Shown piece after piece: positions 26,212 through 35,109 of a stretch of 64,000 bases of DNA (positions are counted from its first letter, which is position 1; each line of letters opens with the position of its first letter). The stretch covers positions 310,001 to 374,000 of the forward strand of contig CANNDD010000003.1 of NCBI GenBank assembly GCA_947503285.1. The letters run 5' to 3'. The position numbers were made by a program, and so were the translations under genes. The notes under the pieces are model-generated. The model was not told where the DNA came from. It was given only the letters and a program-made list of their open reading frames with translations, and made no database searches. This stretch comes from an uncultured Croceitalea sp. (GTDB taxonomy: Bacteria > Bacteroidota > Bacteroidia > Flavobacteriales > Flavobacteriaceae).

Positions 26212-26793
26212 ATGAGTCAAACAAGTGGTCCCCTAGTGTATACCTTTGACCGAATATTCATCTGTATAGAAATGAAACTAAGTGTTTATACGAAAAGGGC
26301 TTTGTTGGGCGGAGTACTGTCATTATTGATAATCACTTCAGGATCTTTGATTTTGGGTAGCCTTAGCGGATACGAGGCCAAGGTTTTGATTAAAAATTCA
26401 ATAGCTGGCCTCAACACCCTATGCAATACCATTGCACTGGCATCAGCAACGATTCTTGCCCTGTTATTGACGCTATTAAGTTTAAGTAGTGGCACGAACA
26501 GTAAACTAAAAAAAGACCATTACCAACATGTGCTTGTTATCGCAAAAGTGGACACTGCGGTTTTCATAGGCGCGGTTATGGGTTTTCTCTTATTCAATTT
26601 ACCGATAACCGAGTCTGAGAATGTGCCGAGCAATTGGTATAGTAGTATTTATTATATATCCCTCGGTTTATCAAGCATTCTGAGTGCATCGTTAATCGTC
26701 GTGGTTTTGATGTTATACAATACTGTAGTGAATATCATAAAAATCGTGGGATTGGGCCAAAAAGACCATCCTCTTACCATAGATGAAGAGTAG
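26212..26793 (+). CDS. Four-span integral membrane protein, unknown function
   Basis: The product is up to 193 aa. The ATG at 26272 (MKLSVYTKRALLGGVLSLLI) is a more natural start, since the first 20 residues look leader-like. Four membrane helices are visible: GGVLSLLIITSGSLILGSL, LCNTIALASATILALLLTLL, VFIGAVMGFLLFNLPI and the last with ILSASLIVVVLMLYNTVV. Loops have KKDHYQHV and a short acidic tail (DHPLTIDEE). Not a recognised transporter family. Confidence 0.65.
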   Translation: MSQTSGPLVYTFDRIFICIEMKLSVYTKRALLGGVLSLLIITSGSLILGSLSGYEAKVLIKNSIAGLNTLCNTIALASATILALLLTLLSLSSGTNSKLKKDHYQHVLVIAKVDTAVFIGAVMGFLLFNLPITESENVPSNWYSSIYYISLGLSSILSASLIVVVLMLYNTVVNIIKIVGLGQKDHPLTIDEE

Positions 26794-26808
26794 AATAAAA
26801 GCAATAAG

Positions 26809-26845
26809 TGCCCCTTATCATTTTGATAGCATAGGGGACATTTAG
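26809..26845 (+). terminator. Possible terminator of the four-span membrane gene
   Basis: TGCCCCTTATCA and TGATAGCATAGGGGACA form a long imperfect hairpin just after the stop at 26793. The T-run behind it is weak (TTTAG). The rest of the 293-base gap up to the CotH gene shows nothing further. Confidence 0.4.
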
Positions 26846-27086
26846 ATGGTTTGAATTCTGCCTTAGGGGTCAAGTCAAAAAGTTGATTGGTTATCCACTA
26901 AGCCTAAATGTTTTGTGATAGGGGGGCATCCTAGGGTACTCGCGAAAAACGATTCCCATACTGCTAATACCAAAATAAAATCCGCTGAAACAGCTGGGAA
27001 AGCACACAGTATACTGCTTAATATTCCAGTTCCCACTGGGTACCCAAACCACATAGCACCTAATTCATTAATTTAGCCGACAAATC

Positions 27087-28544
27087 ATGCTGAAAATGCA
27101 CCTAACATTCCGCTTACATCTTATTTTTAGTGTTATTTTTAGTTTTTTTCGGTTTGGCCTTGCTGCTCAAGAAATCACCGCAGATGCTGGTAGTTTTGGC
27201 ATCGATGACAAAAACAAGATTATTGTTTGGCACCACAATGCTTCGGACTCAAAGGCAACATTACCGAAACGCATCAAAAAAATCAGGTTCGGTACTTCGT
27301 ATAAGATACTCGATAAGATTAAATCGTTCTCCTATTCCCGGTCTTACACGATAAAAAGAAGGCGAGACACCTTTGCCTTGTACATCACCAGACTGCCCCT
27401 AATCATTATCGATGTGGATACTGCCTTGAACAAAGATTCAAAAGTATTGGGCACTATTGGCTACTACAGTTCGAACAAATCAGTACAAAGCGCTGTTGGT
27501 ATCGAGTTTCGGGGAAACCTCTCTTTGACCTATCCGAAGAAAACATTCGATTTGGAGTTTTGGACGGATAGTATCGCTAAAAACTCTAAGGACGTGCAGT
27601 TCATGACCATGAGGAATGACGACGATTGGATCTTAGACGGGCTATATAACGAACCGCTACGAATTCGCTCATATATTGCTTCCGAATTATGGAATGCCAT
27701 ACACAAACCCTATTATAGGGCGTTGGCCCCAGAAGCAAAAAGTGGTTTTACCCAAGAATATGTTGAGGTTTTTAAAAATAAACGCTACTTAGGGTTATTC
27801 ACCCTATCAGAGTCCGTGGACCGAAAGCAACTGGATTTGGTCAAAAATGAAGATAACCTCATAAAGGGAGAACTTTTTAAGGCGGAATCGTATGAGGGTG
27901 CTCCCGCATTTGAAAAAGCACCGGAATACAATAATCTATTTCCCCACTGGGGTGGTTTTAGAATGGAATTTCCCGTTATAGATTATAAATCGCATTGGGA
28001 AGATATTGCCGACCTTGTCAACATGGTGGTAAATGCTTCAGATGCAGAATTCACGGCAAATATTGGTAAACGGCTCAACATGACCAATGTCATTGACTAT
28101 TTCATCTTCGTTAATGTATTAAGGGCCACTGATAATCTAGGTAAGAACTATTATTTGGCACGTTACGATGTAGAGGAACCTTATTTTTTCGTACCGTGGG
28201 ATTTGGATGGCGTTATGGGAATCATTCAAGATGGAAAACGAATCGCAACCACGGACGATATTTTAAGTAATGGCCTATTTGATCGCTTGTTACGACTCAA
28301 CCCCAATGGATATCGCAACAATCTTAGATTAAGATGGCAAACTTTACGAAAAAAAGAGCTCGGTGATGCTACCCTTTTTGGCCAAATAGAACATTTGTTT
28401 TCAAAATTGAAGGAGGACAAAATTTATGAGCGTGAGCACGGGATTTGGCCAAACCAGAGAAAATTGGATGAAGACTATCAATATTTGGAATCTTGGGTAA
28501 CGAAGCGATTGCTATTTCTTGACGGCTACTTTAATGACCTCTGA
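27087..28544 (+). CDS. CotH kinase family protein, secreted
   Basis: The 485-aa precursor has an N-terminal signal (LIFSVIFSFFRFGLAAQ). The core is a CotH domain: VGIEFRGNLSLTYPKKTFDLE (FRGxSSxxxPKKxF-like), the NDDDWILDGLYNEPLRIR segment, YVEVFKNKRYLGLFTLSE and the late YFVPWDLDGVMG-type motif with the metal-binding Asp pair. CotH proteins are atypical kinases that phosphorylate Ser in spore-coat or surface proteins. The target here is unknown; it would act in the periplasm or at the surface. Convergent with the metallophosphoesterase gene, 2 bases away, giving a kinase/phosphatase pairing that may be coincidence. Confidence 0.85.
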   Translation: MLKMHLTFRLHLIFSVIFSFFRFGLAAQEITADAGSFGIDDKNKIIVWHHNASDSKATLPKRIKKIRFGTSYKILDKIKSFSYSRSYTIKRRRDTFALYITRLPLIIIDVDTALNKDSKVLGTIGYYSSNKSVQSAVGIEFRGNLSLTYPKKTFDLEFWTDSIAKNSKDVQFMTMRNDDDWILDGLYNEPLRIRSYIASELWNAIHKPYYRALAPEAKSGFTQEYVEVFKNKRYLGLFTLSESVDRKQLDLVKNEDNLIKGELFKAESYEGAPAFEKAPEYNNLFPHWGGFRMEFPVIDYKSHWEDIADLVNMVVNASDAEFTANIGKRLNMTNVIDYFIFVNVLRATDNLGKNYYLARYDVEEPYFFVPWDLDGVMGIIQDGKRIATTDDILSNGLFDRLLRLNPNGYRNNLRLRWQTLRKKELGDATLFGQIEHLFSKLKEDKIYEREHGIWPNQRKLDEDYQYLESWVTKRLLFLDGYFNDL

Positions 28545-28546
28545 TT

Positions 28547-29731
28547 TTATTCGAGAATCATTCTGTTACCCAAATCATCGATTACATATTCGATTTCTTT
28601 TGCTATGAGCAACCCTTTGGTTTTCCCAGAATATTTGAAGTTTCCGTGCGGAACGTCTGTCATGATCACTTTACCTCCGTATCCGGTTGATATCTTTTTT
28701 ACAAAGGTGTGACCTACTACAATTTTGGTCGCGTCGTAATAGGAAAGAACGTCTGAAAGCTCCAAAGCCCCTATTTTGTCATACCTCTTCGTGCTGCTGA
28801 CAAGACCCCTATACCATAAGGGACCTTTACTTCCAAATAGAAATTCATCGATTTTATCGTATTCATCGTGATTTTTATAATACCCTGCACGCATTATGGC
28901 ATTGATTTCCTCAAGTGATAGGCCATAATCCAAAATTTCAGGACTTAGCCCTCCATGAACAAAAAGGTAAGGTCCTATTTTTTCAATGACGTTTTTAGTG
29001 GAAAGCCATTTTCCCAATTCAACCTGGTTGGAATACAAGAACTTCACTGCCTCGATTTTGTCTTCCTTCCCACTTATCTCTTGAGCAACCTTTATATATT
29101 TTCCGTTATTGTAGGTATGGTTTCCATTAAAATTCAGAATCTCATGATTTCCTAAAATAAAATGTACATGCCCCTTTTCTAGATATGCTTGCCGTTCTAA
29201 CTTGTAAATAAGCCATAATACCTGCGTAACGTTCTTTCCTCGATCTACGAAATCCCCTAAAAGCACCAAATGACCGTTTCCAAAAATCCAGTTATGCCGT
29301 TCATCAATCACCTTATGCGCAATCAAAAAGCTAGCAAATCCATTATAATTACCTTCAATATCAGAGATGACCACCATTTTTTCAGGCTGTGGAAAAGAGC
29401 TTTCAAAAACCCGATGCCGTGACTTCAAACCGACATGGAATGTATCACACGCTTTATTGAACACATGTACTGATAATGAATCTTGATTGGTATAAGGCTC
29501 TTTTAGAAAACGATTTGCAGCGTTTACACGGTAAAGGGTATCGTTGAAGATATATGGACCATCTTGGCCATCATAACCGATTTCTTTTTTTTGTCGTACC
29601 GTGGAAATTTTGGAATCCCTTTTGGTAGGGCTATTTGATTTCTTCCCTTGCGAAGTACCCATGTCTTGAGAATATAGGTACTGACCTAAAATCAGAACGG
29701 TAATGAATATCGGTAGTTTGAACCTAAGCAT
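28547..29731 (-). CDS. Secreted calcineurin-like metallophosphoesterase
   Basis: I take the ATG at 29731, which begins with a proper signal (LPIFITVLILGQYLYSQ); the open frame extends to 29950 but that extra 73-aa piece looks like translated leader. The 394-aa product has the PPP-like phosphoesterase motifs in order: VVISDIEGN, LLGDFVDRGKN, FILGNHEILN, FVHGGLS and IVVGHTFV. The first motif has Glu where most family members have His (GDxHG). This occurs in Shelph-type relatives as far as I recall. Likely a periplasmic protein or small-molecule phosphatase. Confidence 0.82.
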   Translation of the reverse strand: MLRFKLPIFITVLILGQYLYSQDMGTSQGKKSNSPTKRDSKISTVRQKKEIGYDGQDGPYIFNDTLYRVNAANRFLKEPYTNQDSLSVHVFNKACDTFHVGLKSRHRVFESSFPQPEKMVVISDIEGNYNGFASFLIAHKVIDERHNWIFGNGHLVLLGDFVDRGKNVTQVLWLIYKLERQAYLEKGHVHFILGNHEILNFNGNHTYNNGKYIKVAQEISGKEDKIEAVKFLYSNQVELGKWLSTKNVIEKIGPYLFVHGGLSPEILDYGLSLEEINAIMRAGYYKNHDEYDKIDEFLFGSKGPLWYRGLVSSTKRYDKIGALELSDVLSYYDATKIVVGHTFVKKISTGYGGKVIMTDVPHGNFKYSGKTKGLLIAKEIEYVIDDLGNRMILE

Positions 29732-30078
29732 CGGTAATGTAGACGAGGGGTTATAGAACCCGTAATTTAAGCAATCTTCTTTTATTGGCACCGCCAAAGG
29801 GTATAGTACTCTGAGGCTTACCTCGAAATTAAACGTTTGTTTCCTATGAATGCCTCGCGGGCTTGCCCCGAGGTAGTTTACTTCCGTTTTCTTGCCAATG
29901 GTATTCTTGGGTATCCTTCTGGCTTGGCCCTTAACATATAAAATAACCATTCTACGCCCAATGAGCCCTACGATGTATTGTTTGACCTATGATCAATCTG
30001 GCAAGTTACTATCCATGCTTGAGTCAGGATATTGGTTTTGTTCAAATTAGTCGTTGCCATAATTTGTGTCTTTAATAC
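29732..30078. other. Intergenic stretch between two minus-strand genes
   Basis: This 347-base stretch is the leader of the phosphoesterase gene and the trailer of the M16 peptidase gene. The in-frame extension of the phosphoesterase to 29950 lacks protein-like character. I see no RNA gene, repeat or clear terminator. Confidence 0.4.
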
Positions 30079-31491
30079 TCATTCTATCGTTGGTGAAAAC
30101 AAGATTCGAAACGGCTTGGATACCATCCATTTACTTAAAACCTTCCGCACTTGTTTTGACGTCAAGCCTTGTTGTATTCGGAGCCTTTCAAAATAGGCAT
30201 TGGGATCATCGCCATATACCAAACTTGTTCCAAGAAGTTCTGTTCTACTCCACTGAAAACCTAAGTTTTCTTGCATCCCCCTTATATCCGTAATCGCACT
30301 TTTCTTAGCCAACCCCAACTCATTTGTCGTCAGATCCTTTTCTGTAAGCCCCTTAATACCCCTCAAAAAGAATTTCTCTACATGGGTACTATCACAGGCA
30401 TTGGGAAATTGGATTCTTACCTGAAACTGTCCGGCGGTTTTATACATATCGGCATATGCCCTACTATTGGCTACTGCAAAGGGAATGTACTTTTTAAGTT
30501 TATACCTATTGTTCAAATGTGACGCCACAAGTTTGAGAACCGCATCGTCTTTCAATTCATAATTCGGTATAGCCCAAGAAAAAACCATCGTATTTAAGGA
30601 ATCGTTTTGGTGTGGGGTCTTCATTGAGATACTTTCTTTTGATGGTACGATAGGTTTTGAAACCTCATTTACCGGTCTTTTTTTCGATGCAACCTTACTA
30701 AAGTATTGATGGACCAATTTTTTAACCCTAGACACATCAAAATTGCCAACGACAAAAAGAATGATATTTTCTGAAAAGATGATTTCTTCATAACGCCGTT
30801 TAAAATCGTTCACGGAAAATGTTCTATTATTTTCAAGTTTGCCATAACCGTTCGCTGCGTAAGGATGCCCTTTGCCGAAAGTACCTTCACTTATTGCCAA
30901 ACTCCCTTCGGCACTCCAATGGGGATTTTTCGCATTCCGCTGTATTTCAAATAGCACTTTTTTTCTTTCGAATTCGACACGATTTGCCGTAATGGCATTT
31001 GCGCCAGCAAGCAATCTTCCGGCGGCCCTTTTCAGTGCGGGTTTTATCCCTTCAGGTAATACTTTTAAATAGAATCTACTGAAGTCTTTCTTAACTTGGG
31101 CATTACTCCCTTTTAAATACGAATTAAGAAATACATGCTTATCGATGGAATCCATTTTACCGTAGGGCATTACATGCTCAAAAAAATGTTGCAAGCCATA
31201 TTCATACGGATTATCAATGGCCGTTCCGGCACGAATCCAAAATTCTACCGAGACGTGGTTGAAGGTACTATCTGGCTGTAAAATCACCTCCAATCCATTT
31301 TTCAATGCGTAATACTCATATTTTAGGTATAGCGAATCGATTTGAACATCGGCGTCGATAGTCTTTACGTGTGAAACCGTTTTACGATTAAATTCGGCAT
31401 TAATCGTTTTACTGGTTTTTATGGGTAGGTCTTGCGCGAAGCTACAACAAGGGGTCAATAGCACTAGCAATCTTAAGATATTCATTTTCAT
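30079..31491 (-). CDS. M16 family zinc metallopeptidase, secreted
   Basis: The 470-aa precursor has a signal peptide (LLVLLTPCCSFAQ). The inverted zinc motif HxxEH is present as HFFEH at residues 102-106 in YGLQHFFEHVMPYG, and the downstream Glu ligand lies in the RVEFERKKVLFEIQRN helix about 75 residues on. The C-terminal half is the second, non-catalytic M16 domain. Members of this single-chain ~450-aa type degrade peptides in the periplasm. It is the last gene of a probable minus-strand operon (LytTR - cupin - S41-like - M16). Confidence 0.88.
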   Translation of the reverse strand: MKMNILRLLVLLTPCCSFAQDLPIKTSKTINAEFNRKTVSHVKTIDADVQIDSLYLKYEYYALKNGLEVILQPDSTFNHVSVEFWIRAGTAIDNPYEYGLQHFFEHVMPYGKMDSIDKHVFLNSYLKGSNAQVKKDFSRFYLKVLPEGIKPALKRAAGRLLAGANAITANRVEFERKKVLFEIQRNAKNPHWSAEGSLAISEGTFGKGHPYAANGYGKLENNRTFSVNDFKRRYEEIIFSENIILFVVGNFDVSRVKKLVHQYFSKVASKKRPVNEVSKPIVPSKESISMKTPHQNDSLNTMVFSWAIPNYELKDDAVLKLVASHLNNRYKLKKYIPFAVANSRAYADMYKTAGQFQVRIQFPNACDSTHVEKFFLRGIKGLTEKDLTTNELGLAKKSAITDIRGMQENLGFQWSRTELLGTSLVYGDDPNAYFERLRIQQGLTSKQVRKVLSKWMVSKPFRILFSPTIE

Positions 31492-31629
31492 ATTATGATT
31501 TTGGTCTGAACAAGGTTACGTGGTCATCAAGACGGTATGACGGTAAGTACCACAAAATGGGATGCTCATACCCCATATCCACCATAGCCGATGGACCTTT
31601 CATCATACCACAAAGCCTTTTCGTTCCAT

Positions 31630-33015
31630 TTACTGTTGCATTTTTAATATGGTCTTCAAGGCACTATCCTCACCTTGCATATAATCCGAAAATCTTAGGG
31701 AAACCTTTTTATCGAGATTTAAATGTTCTACCGCTATACCGTCGAATATGGTTATCCAAAAACACTTGCTCCAATCGTTACATCCGTTTTGCCAATCGTG
31801 ATAAGCCGTCCAGATCCTTAAAGGAATCTTTGAATTCGGTAATACCATCGTGCTTCCGCCGTCGGCCCAAAACCGTAAGTTATCCCCAATAGGTTCCCCA
31901 ATTATAATCGCATTGCTTTTAGCCGTGTTTTTAGCAATGGCCGCCGTCATGATACCTGCTGAAAAGGTACCATTACCAGTGATAATGTAAAACGGATTAC
32001 CATTTAATCGCACATTGATTTTCTTTATGAACGAGCGGGCAATAGAATAGTCGCCCCCAGGGTTGAAGCGCAAATCTAAAATTGCAAATTTCAGTGGCTT
32101 ATTTTTCACCCCATGCAACACCTTTTCTAGGTACGCATCAATGTTGCAGGTTTCACGATGTACACTTTCATTGAGTTGAACGTACAGGCCGTTCCGTATC
32201 GGTTTATGCCAAACGTTTGAATTCGTATTTTGAAATGGTATCGGCAAGGAAATAGCAGGATTAAGATGATGCCAGTTCTTCTTTGACTTCATTAAATTTC
32301 CATTGAGCCAGTGGGGAGGCCAATACCCCACACTGTTTTGATGTTCAGTACTAGCTTCCACTACAATATGCTTTTCCATCCCCAAATGATCCTCATAAAC
32401 CAACGTAATGGCATTTTCAGTATAACCGCACCCTATGGCATCCAAAATTTCAGGTGACATAAAATATAGTGGGCTAAAAAAACGCAAACGGTTATGATTA
32501 CCTCCATACCACGGTTTTAATAATCGAAACAGATCTGAAGGTGTCCTTTCATTTATTTTTGTGATTCTTACACCAAGTAATCCTTGATACGGCGATTGGG
32601 CCAATACTACCCGTAAATCGCCATCGAACCAATAACATCGTATGGGTATGGCATTAAGGTGCTTGGCCAATTCGCGTGGGGCAATATTGGTGTGCGTGTT
32701 ATCGGCTTGGGCCATAATTTTAGCAACCGACATAACGAACTTGTGGTTGTCCAATGGTAAACGCGATTTCACAGTATCTATATGGGTAAAAAACAAGATC
32801 CTTTTTTCTTGGGTATCAAAGCTTCTATCCTTGTCTATGAACAGGGCCAAATATTCTAAATCTTGACGTTGTGCTTCTTTCAAACTCGTGGGTCGGGGAT
32901 ATTCCCTTTGAGGAGCTTCAATAACAAAGCGATGGTAAAAAATAGCGAAGACCAGCATTAACAGTAAAACCGCCCCAAAAACGGTCACTATAAATCTTTT
33001 TAGCCATTTGTTCAT
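31630..33015 (-). CDS. Membrane-anchored S41 (tail-specific protease)-like protein
   Basis: From the ATG at 33015 the product is 461 aa, with an N-terminal anchor (FIVTVFGAVLLLMLVFAIFY). A longer start at 33081 would overlap the cupin gene by 14 bases. The central part carries a PDZ-like region (LLGVRITKINERTPSDLF) and the C-terminal half has the S41 core: AILDLRFNPGGDYS, then YIITGNGTFSAGIMTAA with the candidate catalytic Ser, and IIIGEPIGDNLRFW. The usual Lys of CtpA types is not in the standard place, so activity is uncertain. Periplasmic location is expected. Confidence 0.68.
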   Translation of the reverse strand: MNKWLKRFIVTVFGAVLLLMLVFAIFYHRFVIEAPQREYPRPTSLKEAQRQDLEYLALFIDKDRSFDTQEKRILFFTHIDTVKSRLPLDNHKFVMSVAKIMAQADNTHTNIAPRELAKHLNAIPIRCYWFDGDLRVVLAQSPYQGLLGVRITKINERTPSDLFRLLKPWYGGNHNRLRFFSPLYFMSPEILDAIGCGYTENAITLVYEDHLGMEKHIVVEASTEHQNSVGYWPPHWLNGNLMKSKKNWHHLNPAISLPIPFQNTNSNVWHKPIRNGLYVQLNESVHRETCNIDAYLEKVLHGVKNKPLKFAILDLRFNPGGDYSIARSFIKKINVRLNGNPFYIITGNGTFSAGIMTAAIAKNTAKSNAIIIGEPIGDNLRFWADGGSTMVLPNSKIPLRIWTAYHDWQNGCNDWSKCFWITIFDGIAVEHLNLDKKVSLRFSDYMQGEDSALKTILKMQQ

Positions 33016-33067
33016 TGTAATAGGATAAAGATTTCTATTTGATATTGGGAAAACCTTAGGACAGATG

Positions 33068-33946
33068 CTAAGCTCCCTCACCGAACATTATAAGGATCGC
33101 TTCTGCAGGTTTATCTGACTCATTCCACCATTTGTGGGTCACGTGCGCTGGAATAAAGATGGTATTTCCGGCAGAGACCGTAACATGCTCACCATCCACT
33201 TCCCCTTGAATGGTTCCATTGATTATAACACACATCATAGGGAATGGATTTGCCTGTTCCCTGGGGTCATGGCGCACTTTATCACCCGAGGCAACGCTAT
33301 ACCAAGCCGTTCGCAAACCTTTTTCATAATAAAAAACCGTAGCGTTCGATCCATGCACTTTACGGGTAGCACCTTCATGAAACGGAATGATTTCTGGAAA
33401 ACCTTTTGTCCAAAAATGAAAGGAAAAAGCGTTTAAATGATGGTCATCATCAATGGAAGGTCTAAAAGCGTTGATCTCTCGAACGCTCATCGGTGTATAA
33501 TCGCTACCAAAGGCCTTACCTTGGGCAGTAAGTGCATTGATTTTACCATCGTAAATAGCCCGTAACGTTTCCAACTCAATGCGATATACGTAAGTTGGTA
33601 TTTTAGGTAGTCCTTCATTCAAATTGACTTCCCAATTTTTTGAATGTAATCGTTTTCCTGTTACGGTGACCGTCCAAGCTACATCCGCTTCTGGAACTTC
33701 TATTCCAATAATGCGCTTTTTGCTTGCATGCCTATCATTTTTATAATCATTGACATAAGAGGTAATGATCTCATGAACCTCTTCTTTAAGTTTTTCCTGC
33801 GAATTCTTTTTGACCTCAGGATTGAATTCCGTGGAACAGATTTCATTTGCTGAGCTGCTAGTTGTGAAGAAACCATAAAATAGGATTATACTAAAAGCTT
33901 TGATTATTTTCATCTGATGTATCATTTTGAATTTTTGATTGTACAA
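33068..33946 (-). CDS. Secreted cupin-domain protein
   Basis: The 292-aa frame begins with a signal sequence; the ATG at 33913 (MKIIKAFSIILFYGFF) is the most natural start. The C-terminal ~90 residues form a cupin beta-barrel: GTIQGEVDGEHVTVSAGNT and IFIPAHVTHKWWNESDKPAE, with the conserved G-x-GE...PxxxxH pattern of motif 2 and a possible metal His. The first ~190 residues are an unfamiliar domain with EVPEADVAWTVTVTGKRLHS. It may be a dioxygenase or a sensor of sugars. It sits between the LytTR regulator and an S41-like gene, all on one strand. Confidence 0.75.
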   Translation of the reverse strand: MYNQKFKMIHQMKIIKAFSIILFYGFFTTSSSANEICSTEFNPEVKKNSQEKLKEEVHEIITSYVNDYKNDRHASKKRIIGIEVPEADVAWTVTVTGKRLHSKNWEVNLNEGLPKIPTYVYRIELETLRAIYDGKINALTAQGKAFGSDYTPMSVREINAFRPSIDDDHHLNAFSFHFWTKGFPEIIPFHEGATRKVHGSNATVFYYEKGLRTAWYSVASGDKVRHDPREQANPFPMMCVIINGTIQGEVDGEHVTVSAGNTIFIPAHVTHKWWNESDKPAEAILIMFGEGA

Positions 33947-34008
33947 ATGAATCCAAAAGGACCTTACGACCTTGAGAAAAACGATGCTTTGTGGGGAAAA
34001 AGTAAATT

Positions 34009-34827
34009 TTAGGGGTGAACGTGCAGAATGGTATTGATATGCTCGGCATATTTTTTTGAAACAGGTATCTCATCATGATATTTCCGTAGTGAAATAATCA
34101 TACTGCGACTATTTATTTCCTTTACTTTGAAGTATTGGGTGTTTATCAAATATTTTCTATGACATCGATATATTGGTGAGATCGGATTTACGATTTGGGA
34201 TTCTATGTTCTTCAAACTCGATCTTAGCACTTTTTTCTCCCTAACCCCCTTGACCTCCAAATGTACATCGACATAATTGTCATCACTCACGATATACATC
34301 ACTTCACTGATATTCAGTCGAAAGGGTTTGAAGCTTGAGGTTTTGATTAAGTAGCTTTCTTGAGATGACAGCAAATTGAGTTTTTTACGATTGAAAAAGC
34401 TAACGGCACCTAGTATAAAAAATGTAACGGTAATACCGATTCCCAGAACCCTACCAAGAATCAAAAAGTACTCTTTAATCGTGAAACTTTGAAAATCGGC
34501 AAGAAAAACCTTGTAAAAAAAAATCGTAGCGGATACTACAACGAGTATCAGCGGGTACCATAAAAGTGCCTTACCCAGATTCCAGCTTTTAAATGCCTTT
34601 GGAAATATAGCCGGAATTACAAACTCCATAAAAAAAATGACACCGGAAAAAATAATCCCAAAACTAAATATGATGAGGTATATATACCATTCACCCGTTT
34701 GGTTTTCAATTTTGAAAGGTTTGAATATTAAGATGAATAGACTACAGGCCAAGCCAATCAACAATAGTAGTAGCACACTTTTACGATTTTTTTTTGGCCT
34801 TGGAAATGGGGTGCGTAAAAAATTCAT
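34009..34827 (-). CDS. Membrane-bound LytTR-family transcriptional regulator
   Basis: The 272-aa protein has four membrane helices in its first half (for example SVLLLLLIGLACSLFILIF and YIYLIIFSFGIIFSGVIFF). A C-terminal LytTR DNA-binding domain at about 165-265 carries EVMYIVSDDNYVDVHLE, VLRSSLKNIESQI and IYRCHRKYLIN, the family's beta-strand DNA-contact core. Such membrane-LytTR proteins are common in Bacteroidota and act as one-component regulators. It is the first gene of the unit with cupin, S41-like and M16 genes (gap 62 bases) and probably controls it. Confidence 0.87.
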   Translation of the reverse strand: MNFLRTPFPRPKKNRKSVLLLLLIGLACSLFILIFKPFKIENQTGEWYIYLIIFSFGIIFSGVIFFMEFVIPAIFPKAFKSWNLGKALLWYPLILVVVSATIFFYKVFLADFQSFTIKEYFLILGRVLGIGITVTFFILGAVSFFNRKKLNLLSSQESYLIKTSSFKPFRLNISEVMYIVSDDNYVDVHLEVKGVREKKVLRSSLKNIESQIVNPISPIYRCHRKYLINTQYFKVKEINSRSMIISLRKYHDEIPVSKKYAEHINTILHVHP

Positions 34828-35109
34828 AACATTTGAAGAAACACATGACCTTTAATGGTTAAATGGCTCCTTACGATCATAGGAACACCACCAGGTCAAT
34901 TTCCCTCAAAACTAAGAAATATAGCTGTTTGTTAAACTTTAAAGTATTGGAATTCCGTTTAGTCCATTTCCGTAATAATTTGATCACTTACTTCTAGTCG
35001 AAACAAAAATTCAAAACGTTCTTCAATTTATGAAATCCGTACCTGCCTGAACAGGTTATTCCAATCTGATCTTAACAATAAATTCGATGTAACGTTATTG
35101 AAAATAGTT

